A DNA stretch of 64,000 bases, taken from NCBI RefSeq assembly GCF_000430645.1, contig NZ_AUMK01000010.1:248001-312000 (forward strand), read 5' to 3'. The first letter of the stretch is position 1, and the number at the start of each line of letters is the position of its first letter. The position numbers and the translations under genes were made by a program. Shown in pieces: positions 1 through 8,158 of this stretch. This DNA is from Aquimarina latercula DSM 2041. Its GTDB lineage: Bacteria > Bacteroidota > Bacteroidia > Flavobacteriales > Flavobacteriaceae. The notes below the pieces were generated by a model, which did no database searches, was not told where the DNA came from, and saw nothing but the letters and a program-made list of their open reading frames with translations.

Positions 1-230
1 ACTGGACCATCTCTCCTACTATTACCAAAAGTTGTAAAATTACTTTTTTCAGAAGAGATAATATGTCTAGTCTAAAAAATGTAGATGTTAAGGACGCTTA
101 TTGTATCGAATACACGGAGCATTTTAATGCAGAAAGCACTAAGCCGCTACAGATACATTTAGTTTTATCCGCAAAAGAAATTTCAATTAAAGGAACTACG
201 TTTACCAATAATTGGCCTTCTAAAGTATAA
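1..230 (+). CDS. tssD: T6SS tube protein TssD (Hcp-like), C-terminal part
   Basis: The reading frame is open from the window edge (first full codon at 3) to TAA at 228 and gives about 75 residues, so the gene is 5' truncated by the window. The tail has the features of Bacteroidota TssD/Hcp tube proteins: a Cys-Lys-Ile-Thr-Phe-Phe-Arg-Arg-Asp strand, then a Lys-Pro-Leu-x-Ile strand, a Ser-Ala-Lys-Glu-Ile strand and a final Asn-x-Trp-Pro. In the family it stacks as hexameric rings inside the TssB/C sheath. Its position 450 bp before vgrG fits a tube-spike-effector export unit. Assignment rests on motif memory of a partial protein. Confidence 0.72.
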   Translation, partial: WTISPTITKSCKITFFRRDNMSSLKNVDVKDAYCIEYTEHFNAESTKPLQIHLVLSAKEISIKGTTFTNNWPSKV

Positions 231-680
231 TTCTTTTTTTATTATCAGTTGTGATTTTGAATATTTTCATAATTGAATAGAATATCAAAGAATTTTTATT
301 CTAAGATAACAGTATTTCTGAAATTAAATAAACTTACTAAAAACTAATGATACCTATAAAGTGGTCGCTTTAATATTTATCATAAAGTTTTTAGTGTTTT
401 AGAGGAATATTATTGGATAAAACCGTCTAAAAAGTGTCTCTTCTTAATTCTTGGTGTTTATTTGAGAAAGAACGGGAAAAGCTAAAAATGATTTTTGAAA
501 ACAAAAATCTCTTATCTTAGAATATATAATATAGATATGAGTTATCCTTATTATACCAGATAATACATAGTATTGTTTAAAAACATACTATTTGTTAATC
601 TAAAAATGGTAACTTTATAAAAACCTGTGAAAACTATATTGACAACTTATCGGTTGTTAAATCACTAAAAAACAAAAGAC
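231..680. other. Intergenic region between tssD and vgrG
   Basis: These 450 bases contain no convincing gene. I see an imperfect inverted repeat (about 336-352 against 378-395) built around ACTAAAAACT/AGTTTTTAGT without a clean U-run, so I do not call it a terminator. The promoter of the vgrG operon should lie here, but no clear -33/-7 Bacteroidota promoter pair stands out. Confidence 0.5.
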
Positions 681-2465
681 ATGGCGTTGCAATCTAACAC
701 TCAAATATTTATTGGAGGAACAGCAATAAATGCTTATAAACGATTAATGCTGCATCAAGAAATCGATGCGCATCATGTACTAGAATTAGTTTGTAGAATG
801 GATGTTCTAGAAAATATAACTGGAGATATTGCTTCTCAAACCAAGGATTATCTAGGGCAAATAATTACGATACAAATTTCATCTATAGGAACCTTTACAG
901 GGTATAAAGAATTTGAGTTTAAAGGGGTAGTAACCTCTGTCAATAGCACCAAGGGGTTCCATCAACAAAATGGAGATCTAGTGACTATAAAAGCTCATAG
1001 TTGTAGTATTATAGCTGATGATGGACCACATTACAATTCTTTTAATGACGTCGATCTTACCACCATTTTAGATGAAACATTTAAAGGTTATGATCAGTCA
1101 AAATTAAAAACTATCTTCAACCCATCTGGATCGGATAACATTCATTACAGTGTACAAAATAAAGAAAGCGCTTTTCAATATTCAAGTCGATTAGCTGCAC
1201 AATATAGCCAATGGTTTTACTACGATGGAAGTGCTCTTATATTCGGTAGACCAGAAGACCAAGAGGAAGTTACTTTAACTTATGGACACGATCTTCAGGA
1301 ATTTTCTTTGGATTTAAAACCTACATCCAATAGTTACAAATATTTTACTAACGACTACCTTACAGATGGACAGCATGAAAAAGCAACAAATGAAGTTAGT
1401 TCTGGTGTAAATGGATATAATGGTTTTACTAGTAATAAAGGAGATGAAATCTTTCCTAATGAAACTAATATTTATTTAAATTCTTACAACGATCCATCTC
1501 TAAAACAAAGATTAGATACACATGTAGAACAGCAGAAAAAAGCTGAAGAAATAAAGCAGGTGATTTTTAAAGGATCTAGCGACAATCCTGGAGTAAAAAT
1601 TGGACAAGTAGTTACTATCAAAGGAGAAGGTGCTGACTATGGTAGTTTTAGAATTACTAAAGTAACTCACACGAATACAGAAAACGGAAGATATCAAAAT
1701 AAATTCGAAGGAGTAACTGCTGATTTGGACGTATATCCAAATACGAACCTAATGGCGTTTCCTAAGAGTGAATCTCAGGTTGCAATTGTAAAAGAAAATA
1801 GTGATCCCGACGGAATAGGAAGAATACGAGTACAATTTCCTTGGCAAAGGGAAACAGGAGAATTAACTCCTTGGTTACGTATTGTCACTCCGCACGCTGG
1901 AGGAGAAAAAGGTTTTCATTTCATACCCGAGCTTGACGAAGAAGTATTGATTGGTTTTGAAGGGGGTAATGCAGAAAGACCTTATGTATTGGGAACTTTA
2001 TATACAGGAGGAGCTAATCCTGCAAGTTGGAATACCCAAAGCAATGATGTAAAAGCGTTGCGCACGAGAAGTGGTCATACTGTAGAATTAAATGATGCCG
2101 ATGGCGCAGAATTTATTACTATTACCGATAAGAATCAAAATATTATAAATATTGATACTGCCAATAATGATATCACCATTTCAGCTGGAGAAAATATGAC
2201 ATTGAATGCTAAAAACATGCAGATAAATGTAGATGAAAATTTAGATATTTCTGTTGGAAAAAATAAAAGTGAGACAATTACTGAAGATTATTTTATCAGT
2301 GCGACTAATGAAGATCGCCAGATAGGAGAAACAATCAAAGTAATTAGTAGTGAATATAAGCAGGAAGCTCAGGAAATAACTACCGATGCCAGTGGTGAAA
2401 TAAAAACCAACGCAGGTGGTAAAATTACTATTGCTAGTGCCGAAACAGTGGAATATGGAGAATAA
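681..2465 (+). CDS. vgrG: T6SS spike protein VgrG (copy 1)
   Basis: 594 residues. The first ~350 residues match the phage gpD-like (gp27) part of VgrG. Residues ~365-440 are the gp5 OB-fold with the typical run Asp-Pro-Asp-Gly-Ile-Gly-Arg-Ile-Arg-Val-Gln-Phe-Pro-Trp and Phe-Glu-Gly-Gly-Asn-Ala-Glu-Arg-Pro-Tyr. The tail is a repetitive beta-helix with no added effector domain. It forms the trimeric tip of the T6SS tube and loads the effectors encoded downstream. It is a close paralogue of the protein at 17857, highly similar through the OB-fold but with a different C-terminal tail, as expected if the tail selects cargo. Start ATG at 681 follows an A-rich stretch. Confidence 0.93.
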   Translation: MALQSNTQIFIGGTAINAYKRLMLHQEIDAHHVLELVCRMDVLENITGDIASQTKDYLGQIITIQISSIGTFTGYKEFEFKGVVTSVNSTKGFHQQNGDLVTIKAHSCSIIADDGPHYNSFNDVDLTTILDETFKGYDQSKLKTIFNPSGSDNIHYSVQNKESAFQYSSRLAAQYSQWFYYDGSALIFGRPEDQEEVTLTYGHDLQEFSLDLKPTSNSYKYFTNDYLTDGQHEKATNEVSSGVNGYNGFTSNKGDEIFPNETNIYLNSYNDPSLKQRLDTHVEQQKKAEEIKQVIFKGSSDNPGVKIGQVVTIKGEGADYGSFRITKVTHTNTENGRYQNKFEGVTADLDVYPNTNLMAFPKSESQVAIVKENSDPDGIGRIRVQFPWQRETGELTPWLRIVTPHAGGEKGFHFIPELDEEVLIGFEGGNAERPYVLGTLYTGGANPASWNTQSNDVKALRTRSGHTVELNDADGAEFITITDKNQNIINIDTANNDITISAGENMTLNAKNMQINVDENLDISVGKNKSETITEDYFISATNEDRQIGETIKVISSEYKQEAQEITTDASGEIKTNAGGKITIASAETVEYGE

Positions 2466-2511
2466 TTCATTGTTTATAATCTGTAAAATCACACTTGAAT
2501 AATTAAACATT

Positions 2512-3996
2512 ATGGGAAGTATTGGATTAACAGCTACTTCATCAGGAGCACAAGAAACTACTAAGAATGTACTAAGCGGAGTTAATGTACAAACCGCGCC
2601 AGTACATGTAGGGAATGCAGAGTATGAAGAGTTAACACCAGATGATTCTGCTGATATAATAGTCGGTATTTTTTTTGATGGAACTTTAAATAATCGAGCC
2701 AATACTAGAGCAAGGCTTGAATATACTAATAAAACTAACCGTCAACCATATGATAAAAATTCTGCTGACGGATATACGAACTGGATTGGTATTAAAAGAA
2801 CTGGAAGTTATGATAATGATTATTCGAATGTATCCAGAATGGAACCAGCTTATGAAAAAATAAATGAAGAAAAAAAACATCAACTTTCCATCTATATAGA
2901 AGGCATCGGAACAGAAGATCATGAAGGAGATAGTACCTGGGGAAAAAGCATGGGGAAAGGTGCGACAGGAGTAAAAGGTAAAGTAAAAAAAGGATGTGAG
3001 GAAATTGCTAAACTCATTAATGAGTTAGGAGTTGAGAAAATAAATAGTATCCAGATTGACGCTTATGGTTTTAGTCGAGGAGCTGCCGCCGCGAGAAATT
3101 TTGTTTTTGAAATTAATCAAAAAAAAGGAGATCAAAAAGAAATTTTAATGGATGGATTGTATCAATATACAGGACAACTATACCAAGAAGATGGAGGCGT
3201 GTTAGGAGAAAAACTAAAAGAACTTGGCCTTGAGATAAAGCTAAAACCCCAAGCTAGATTTGTAGGATTATATGATACTGTAGCTTCTTTTGGTGTATAT
3301 CACCAAAATGATGTAGAGCAACTTAATTTGGATGCTATAAAAAAAGCACGTTTCACATTTCAATTAGCAGCAAATGATGAACATAGAAGTAATTTCATGT
3401 TAACTAAAATTGGAAGTGCAAGAGGAAAAGAAAAATACCTCCCAGGAGTACATTCAGATATCGGAGGGGGCTATACTGATAATTGTAATGAAGAAGTTAC
3501 ACTAGACTATGGAGGATATTTACCTAAACTAGAAGAAGAACGCACTAGACTTATTGAACAAGGATGGTATTTGGATAATACTAGTCAAATTTGGGTAGAT
3601 GATTTTTGGGGAACTCTCAAAGCCAAACGAACAGGAATCTCTAACAAATACAGCTATATTCCCTTACATATCATGGTAGAATACTCCATAAAGAAAAAAC
3701 TAGAATATGACATAAACTTAATCATCGAAGATTATCCCATTGTTGATGATTCTGAAAAAAGAGTAAAACTAACCGAAGTAAAAACACGTTTGGATGAATA
3801 TGTAAACGATCAAAATGAAGAGCTTGCCTTTATGAATCCGGCGGATGAAGAAATGTTAAAAGCATTACGTAACGAATATTTCCACTTCTCTGCGCACTAT
3901 AATGATCGTGTACTAGGAGTACTACCTCCTATGAAACCTAATAGAGAAAATGGTGTAAGAACAAGAGGGACACTTGAAGGAAATTTAAATGACTAA
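2512..3996 (+). CDS. Tle1-like T6SS lipase effector (DUF2235 alpha/beta hydrolase)
   Basis: 494 residues. An N-terminal Phe-Phe-Asp-Gly-Thr-Leu-Asn-Asn motif (about residue 53), the nucleophile elbow Gly-Phe-Ser-Arg-Gly with Ser188, a His-Ser-Asp-Ile-Gly-Gly-Gly segment with Asp316, and a late His-Phe-Ser-Ala-His with His462 give the Ser-Asp-His set expected of DUF2235/Tle1-like phospholipases. In characterised Tle1 proteins this cleaves membrane phospholipids of the prey. There is no signal peptide, as expected for T6SS cargo. It starts 46 bp after vgrG and overlaps the next lipoprotein gene by 8 bp, which fits an effector-immunity pair. The exact lipid bond cut cannot be read from the sequence. 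Confidence 0.85.
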   Translation: MGSIGLTATSSGAQETTKNVLSGVNVQTAPVHVGNAEYEELTPDDSADIIVGIFFDGTLNNRANTRARLEYTNKTNRQPYDKNSADGYTNWIGIKRTGSYDNDYSNVSRMEPAYEKINEEKKHQLSIYIEGIGTEDHEGDSTWGKSMGKGATGVKGKVKKGCEEIAKLINELGVEKINSIQIDAYGFSRGAAAARNFVFEINQKKGDQKEILMDGLYQYTGQLYQEDGGVLGEKLKELGLEIKLKPQARFVGLYDTVASFGVYHQNDVEQLNLDAIKKARFTFQLAANDEHRSNFMLTKIGSARGKEKYLPGVHSDIGGGYTDNCNEEVTLDYGGYLPKLEEERTRLIEQGWYLDNTSQIWVDDFWGTLKAKRTGISNKYSYIPLHIMVEYSIKKKLEYDINLIIEDYPIVDDSEKRVKLTEVKTRLDEYVNDQNEELAFMNPADEEMLKALRNEYFHFSAHYNDRVLGVLPPMKPNRENGVRTRGTLEGNLND

Positions 3997-5062
3997 AAGA
4001 TATTTTATACTTTTAATACTAATGATGATCTATCTGAATTCTTGTAAAAATTCAGAAAAAAATAATATATCAGAAACTGGATCTATAATGACAACTAATC
4101 AAAAAGATAAGAAATATGAATGGCTACCTACAGAATGTGCACCAGAAATATATCCTATTAGAATAAAAGAAGGATATTTCATTACGAAAGATGGAACCTC
4201 TATTGAGATACCTAGTGGAGGAAGAACTGTACATAATGGATGGGGACAAATAGGATCAACTTACATAGTTGGAGATGACCTCAAACCGATACCTCAAAAA
4301 TTAAAAATCACTTGGATTTCTTATGCTGAAAACAAGTTTTATAGTGGTGATTTTGATTTACCATCAGAAAAAATTCAGCAATTCTTTGAAAAAGGTTTTC
4401 TAGATCGAAGAAATAAACAAGAAAACTATTCTAAGATCATAGTAGGTATGGCTCCTGGAGGAATTGTATCTATTTGGTTATTGGGAGCAGGTTCAACTGT
4501 GGAAATAGGTCAATATATAGCCCAAGAAATTGATATGGAAATTAAGGATTTATCACCAAACACAACTTTGGATAGAGCGACCTATGTTTCCAATAGAGTA
4601 AATAGTTTAAAAGAAGATAAGCTCAAAAAATTAAACGAAGTTGGTATTAGAACTGATATCTGGAAAACATACAGAAAACGTTTCTCTTGGAAACCAGTTT
4701 ACACTTTTAATAACGAAGCAGAAGCTACAAAGACCCTTATTGACTTTTTTAATGGAGAAAGCATACATACTATTAGCAAAAATCCGTTATTAACATCTTT
4801 TCAAGATTTTGCGATTCCTAAATACACAAGATTCTATTGGGTAGATAAAAACAAAAATGAATTTGGAACCAAAATATATTTTGATGAACTTGAAATATTT
4901 GAAGCTTTCGATAAAATTTTTGCAAACCCAAAAACCAAACAAGCTATCATAAATTTTGAAATAGATAAATACAACAGTAACATAACGGTATTTATTGAAA
5001 GTGAAATCGAACGCATCGAAATGAAAAAATTAACAATTAAGATATATGAAGCTTCAAAATAA
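3989..5062 (+). CDS. DUF2931-like lipoprotein, probable immunity to the lipase
   Basis: 357 residues with a lipoprotein signal (about 15 hydrophobic residues ending Leu-Asn-Ser-Cys at Cys19), so the mature protein is probably anchored on the periplasmic side. The body, with Trp-Ile-Ser-Tyr, a Gly-Met-Ala-Pro-Gly-Gly-Ile-Val segment and a Trp-Leu-x-Gly strand, resembles DUF2931 proteins. The start overlaps the lipase gene by 8 bp, so translation is probably coupled. A periplasmic lipoprotein encoded directly behind a lipase effector is the usual arrangement for Tle immunity proteins. Function is inferred from position; the family assignment is from memory. Confidence 0.68.
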   Translation: MTKRYFILLILMMIYLNSCKNSEKNNISETGSIMTTNQKDKKYEWLPTECAPEIYPIRIKEGYFITKDGTSIEIPSGGRTVHNGWGQIGSTYIVGDDLKPIPQKLKITWISYAENKFYSGDFDLPSEKIQQFFEKGFLDRRNKQENYSKIIVGMAPGGIVSIWLLGAGSTVEIGQYIAQEIDMEIKDLSPNTTLDRATYVSNRVNSLKEDKLKKLNEVGIRTDIWKTYRKRFSWKPVYTFNNEAEATKTLIDFFNGESIHTISKNPLLTSFQDFAIPKYTRFYWVDKNKNEFGTKIYFDELEIFEAFDKIFANPKTKQAIINFEIDKYNSNITVFIESEIERIEMKKLTIKIYEASK

Positions 5063-5081
5063 TAGAATTTTATAAGAAATA

Positions 5082-5969
5082 ATGCCACGAACCCTGCCCC
5101 ATACAAATCAGATTATCAAACTCAACGGAGAACGGATTACACGAACCTATACTTCTGAAGTTGTAAATCGTATAGAACAAGGTAAAAATAAATCTTCTGC
5201 CGCTGTGGCAATTGAATTTGATCTAACTTTTTATGGGATCGATCAAGAAGGACTCCTAAATTATAGAATGGAAGTTAAAAAGAGATTCCTATTAAATGAA
5301 AAATTTAGTATTGTTCGTAAAGTAGATAAAGCACAAAAAATTGCACTAAAAGTTGCTTCAGTTAATGATATTTTAGAACTAAAAGTTGACAAGAGTTTTA
5401 AATTAAACAAAGTAAATAACACCAAAGAAATAAGGCAAAAATGGAAAGAAGTAAAAATTGATCTTTTAGAAGAATATCCAGATTTGCTTAAAATGACAAG
5501 TGATTTTGATTGGCAATTGCAAGAAGATAACATTCAACAGGTATATTTAGAAGATAATTTTTATCAATTCTTTTTTACTAATATTTTTTATCAAGAATTT
5601 GAAGATAAAAAGTTAGCACAACAAGCTAAAGTATCCGCCAATGCCCTTGGTAATATAAACATCCCAATTTTAGAACAAAAAAAGATTTCTAAACAAGATA
5701 TCGGGTTCACGAAGGTTACTATTACTTCAGAAGCCGAAATGGATATCGATCATAAGAAATTCCCATTGGCTAAACTAAATGGTTTTTTAGGTAAATTACC
5801 AACATCTCCAGGCGAAAAACACACGTTAGATTTTGAGTATAAAGGTACTTATAAAGTAAAACCCCAATTTGGACTGGTAACCAAAGGAAAACTAAATTAC
5901 TCCTTCGAAGTAAAGGATTTATATAAAAAAACAACTACCATAACCTTTAATTTAGAAAAAGATGAGTAG
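5082..5969 (+). CDS. Uncharacterised protein upstream of PAAR-like effector (possible adaptor)
   Basis: 295 residues that I do not recognise. It has no signal peptide or membrane segment and is rich in Lys/Glu and Phe. The N-terminal ~70 residues and the C-terminal ~80 residues both look beta-rich, with a charged helical middle (about 95-190). It overlaps the following PAAR-like gene by 8 bp and follows the DUF2931 gene by 19 bp, so it belongs to the effector operon. The place directly before a PAAR-carrying effector is where T6SS loading chaperones and adaptors (DUF4123, DUF1795/EagR, DUF2169) sit in Proteobacteria. A similar role is an inference from position only. Confidence 0.6.
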   Translation: MPRTLPHTNQIIKLNGERITRTYTSEVVNRIEQGKNKSSAAVAIEFDLTFYGIDQEGLLNYRMEVKKRFLLNEKFSIVRKVDKAQKIALKVASVNDILELKVDKSFKLNKVNNTKEIRQKWKEVKIDLLEEYPDLLKMTSDFDWQLQEDNIQQVYLEDNFYQFFFTNIFYQEFEDKKLAQQAKVSANALGNINIPILEQKKISKQDIGFTKVTITSEAEMDIDHKKFPLAKLNGFLGKLPTSPGEKHTLDFEYKGTYKVKPQFGLVTKGKLNYSFEVKDLYKKTTTITFNLEKDE

Positions 5970-7494
5970 TAAAATATATGTATTAGATGGCGCATTACTA
6001 GAATGCAATCAGGGCTTTGTGCCCGCTAAGCTTTTAGTAACGCAAAATCAAAAAGTAAAAATCCAAGGCAAGTTTAAAGCTACGGATATGGATGTGCAGG
6101 TACCCGCTACTTTCGGACAATGTAAACTAAAACCAACTAGTGGTGGATATTTACCTTGTATGCCAGCATTGCAAAAATGGACTAAGACTACTAAAACCTC
6201 AACATTAGGAGGAAGTAAAAAGTTCTTATACGAAGATTCTGAATGTATGTGTGGTACTGGCGGTAAAGTTACCATTATGCAACCTATGCAAATCAATACT
6301 GGTGGTAATGCTAGTGAAAAATTCAAGGAAATTGCAATGACTATTCCTGGTGCGATGATGGGTAACGACAAAGCTCCCAAAGTGGTAGAAAGTTATTGGA
6401 TGGACGCTGCTGGTAAAGAAAAGATTGATAAAATCAATTATGGAGAAAAAGCAACCATGTTTGTACAAACGGAAAACATGGAAGTTGGCGAAAAAGTAGA
6501 AGTACGAGTAAAAGCAAAAAACGGTAAGGAGATAAAAGAAGGAAAAAATGAGTTAATCTACTCAGGAAATGTAAAAGCCGATGGCACAGTAGCATTAGAT
6601 CTAGTATGTATTGATGAACCTGAAAAAGAAGAAACAACTACTTCTAACTCTAACACCTCGTCAACGACTGCCGCAAATAATGAAACATCAAATGAAAACA
6701 CTTCCGAAAAAGTAATTTTAGAAACTGGAGTTGTTAATAAGGGAAATCGTATTAACGAAAATGGAAAGATCATTATTGTTAATTCTAAGGGTAAGCGCGC
6801 ATATGATTGGATCTATGCGGATGCTCCTAGTGAAAGTTTAATGAAAAAAAATGGAATGTCTGGATATGATGTTACAAACATTAATCTTACTAAGTCCTAC
6901 CCTACTGCGATGCTTAAAACAGAAATGAAAGCAGTTTTATGGAGCTTCTCGGATATCGAAGATGGGTTTGGTAAAAACGGAAGGGATTTGGCCAATCACT
7001 TTTTTGATGGACATGGGAGTAACTTTATTTTTGACAACGAATCAAACCCAGTTAGAGAAATCAAAGATTCCAGCCAGTTCAAGGATGAGTTTATACCTAA
7101 ACTTGAACAAGAATTGGTAGATCAATATAAGAAAAACAACTACGTAACCAAAAATCCACAAAAAGTATATAATTTTAGAACTAGCCTGCCCTACTACAGC
7201 GCTTTACAGGGAATGAATCCTAATGTAAACGAAATTGCAACTTTTGTTGGAGGTATTCAAGGTTGCTTAGCTAATTACGAAATTTATGATCAAAATGGTG
7301 AAATTGGTGCCACGATTACCAACCTTTCATTTTTTGACACTTTCGGAGCTGGATGGGAAGATGGAGGAGCTGATGGAATGGCTAAACAATGGATCCCTGG
7401 ATTAGTATCTATGTTTTGTCTTCAACATTTTAAAAACGTAGAAGATAAAAATAAGTTTCAACCATTTGCAATTATGCTAAACATAGAATTATGA
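5962..7494 (+). CDS. DUF4280 PAAR-like protein with C-terminal putative effector domain
   Basis: 510 residues. Residues 1-~115 are a DUF4280 PAAR-like domain: it starts Val-Leu-Asp-Gly-Ala, has spaced Cys residues (Cys-Asn-Gln-Gly, Gly-Gln-Cys-Lys, Pro-Cys-Met-Pro, Cys-Met-Cys-Gly-Thr-Gly-Gly) and ends in a Thr-Ile-Met-Gln-Pro strand. PAAR-like proteins cap VgrG. Residues ~135-215 look like an Ig-like beta domain, followed by a Thr/Ser/Asn-rich linker (~222-250). Residues ~255-510 form a globular domain I cannot assign; its His-Phe-Phe-Asp-Gly, Phe-Val-Gly-Gly-Ile-Gln-Gly and Asp-Thr-Phe-Gly-Ala-Gly-Trp segments are faintly reminiscent of DUF3289. The next gene, a lipoprotein, overlaps by 4 bp (ATGA). 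Confidence 0.82.
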   Translation: MSSKIYVLDGALLECNQGFVPAKLLVTQNQKVKIQGKFKATDMDVQVPATFGQCKLKPTSGGYLPCMPALQKWTKTTKTSTLGGSKKFLYEDSECMCGTGGKVTIMQPMQINTGGNASEKFKEIAMTIPGAMMGNDKAPKVVESYWMDAAGKEKIDKINYGEKATMFVQTENMEVGEKVEVRVKAKNGKEIKEGKNELIYSGNVKADGTVALDLVCIDEPEKEETTTSNSNTSSTTAANNETSNENTSEKVILETGVVNKGNRINENGKIIIVNSKGKRAYDWIYADAPSESLMKKNGMSGYDVTNINLTKSYPTAMLKTEMKAVLWSFSDIEDGFGKNGRDLANHFFDGHGSNFIFDNESNPVREIKDSSQFKDEFIPKLEQELVDQYKKNNYVTKNPQKVYNFRTSLPYYSALQGMNPNVNEIATFVGGIQGCLANYEIYDQNGEIGATITNLSFFDTFGAGWEDGGADGMAKQWIPGLVSMFCLQHFKNVEDKNKFQPFAIMLNIEL

Positions 7495-8150
7495 TAAGAT
7501 ATAGTTATATATCCATATTGATTTGTACACTCCTGTTTTCTTGTAAATCACAAAAACAAGAAATGGAAATTCGTTATACATCCCTTAATGATTATGACGC
7601 TAATTATGTCTTTAATTTAAAAAACAACACTACTGGACTAAAAAAAACACATCAATTTACACTAGCAGAAATAGAGGCTCAGAAGCATTTTGTAGACTCT
7701 CTAAAAAACTCTAGTTATATGGATAGTTTACCACAAACCTATAAAGATCATCAATATGGCACTTCGTTATCGTTAACTGCCAGTGATGTATATTTATATA
7801 CTCCTCCAAATGAATTTTCTTTTGATCAAGTAAGTGATGAAGATTTGGTTATGGTATATGAATTGAATGAGGAACAATTCACAATTAAAAATATAGTTAT
7901 TGGCGAAAGATATAAAGAAAACACCATCTCTATAAAAGAGAAAATGAACACTAATTTTTGTGAATTAAAAGTAGATGATAATAATTTTAGATTAGAAACA
8001 TTATATCAGGTATTTGAAAAAATACAAAAATTACAATATCATCTTCAAAAAGACCTCTTCACCTATCAAGTTTTTGATAGTAAAAATAACCATGTGCTGG
8101 ATATTACTTACAAAGATAAAGGCACATCACTTTTGCTAAACTATATATAA
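7491..8150 (+). CDS. Lipoprotein, putative immunity to the PAAR-like effector
   Basis: 219 residues with a lipoprotein signal ending Leu-Phe-Ser-Cys (Cys17) followed by Lys. The remainder is unrecognised, with no repeats or catalytic motifs that I can see. The ATGA overlap with the PAAR-like gene suggests translational coupling. An anchored periplasmic protein here would fit protection against a toxin that acts on the envelope, which indirectly suggests the target of the unknown C-terminal domain of the neighbour. Function is inferred from context only. Confidence 0.62.
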   Translation: MIRYSYISILICTLLFSCKSQKQEMEIRYTSLNDYDANYVFNLKNNTTGLKKTHQFTLAEIEAQKHFVDSLKNSSYMDSLPQTYKDHQYGTSLSLTASDVYLYTPPNEFSFDQVSDEDLVMVYELNEEQFTIKNIVIGERYKENTISIKEKMNTNFCELKVDDNNFRLETLYQVFEKIQKLQYHLQKDLFTYQVFDSKNNHVLDITYKDKGTSLLLNYI

Positions 8151-8158
8151 AGGATGCT

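Noticed and set aside
336..395. Inverted repeat between tssD and vgrG
   Set aside because: Imperfect, AT-only arms with a 25-nt loop and no U-run; expected by chance at this base composition.
2241..2702. Long minus-strand frame opposite vgrG and the lipase gene
   Set aside because: It is antisense to two well-supported genes, has a Ser/Phe-rich composition typical of reverse-strand translation, and shows no domain.
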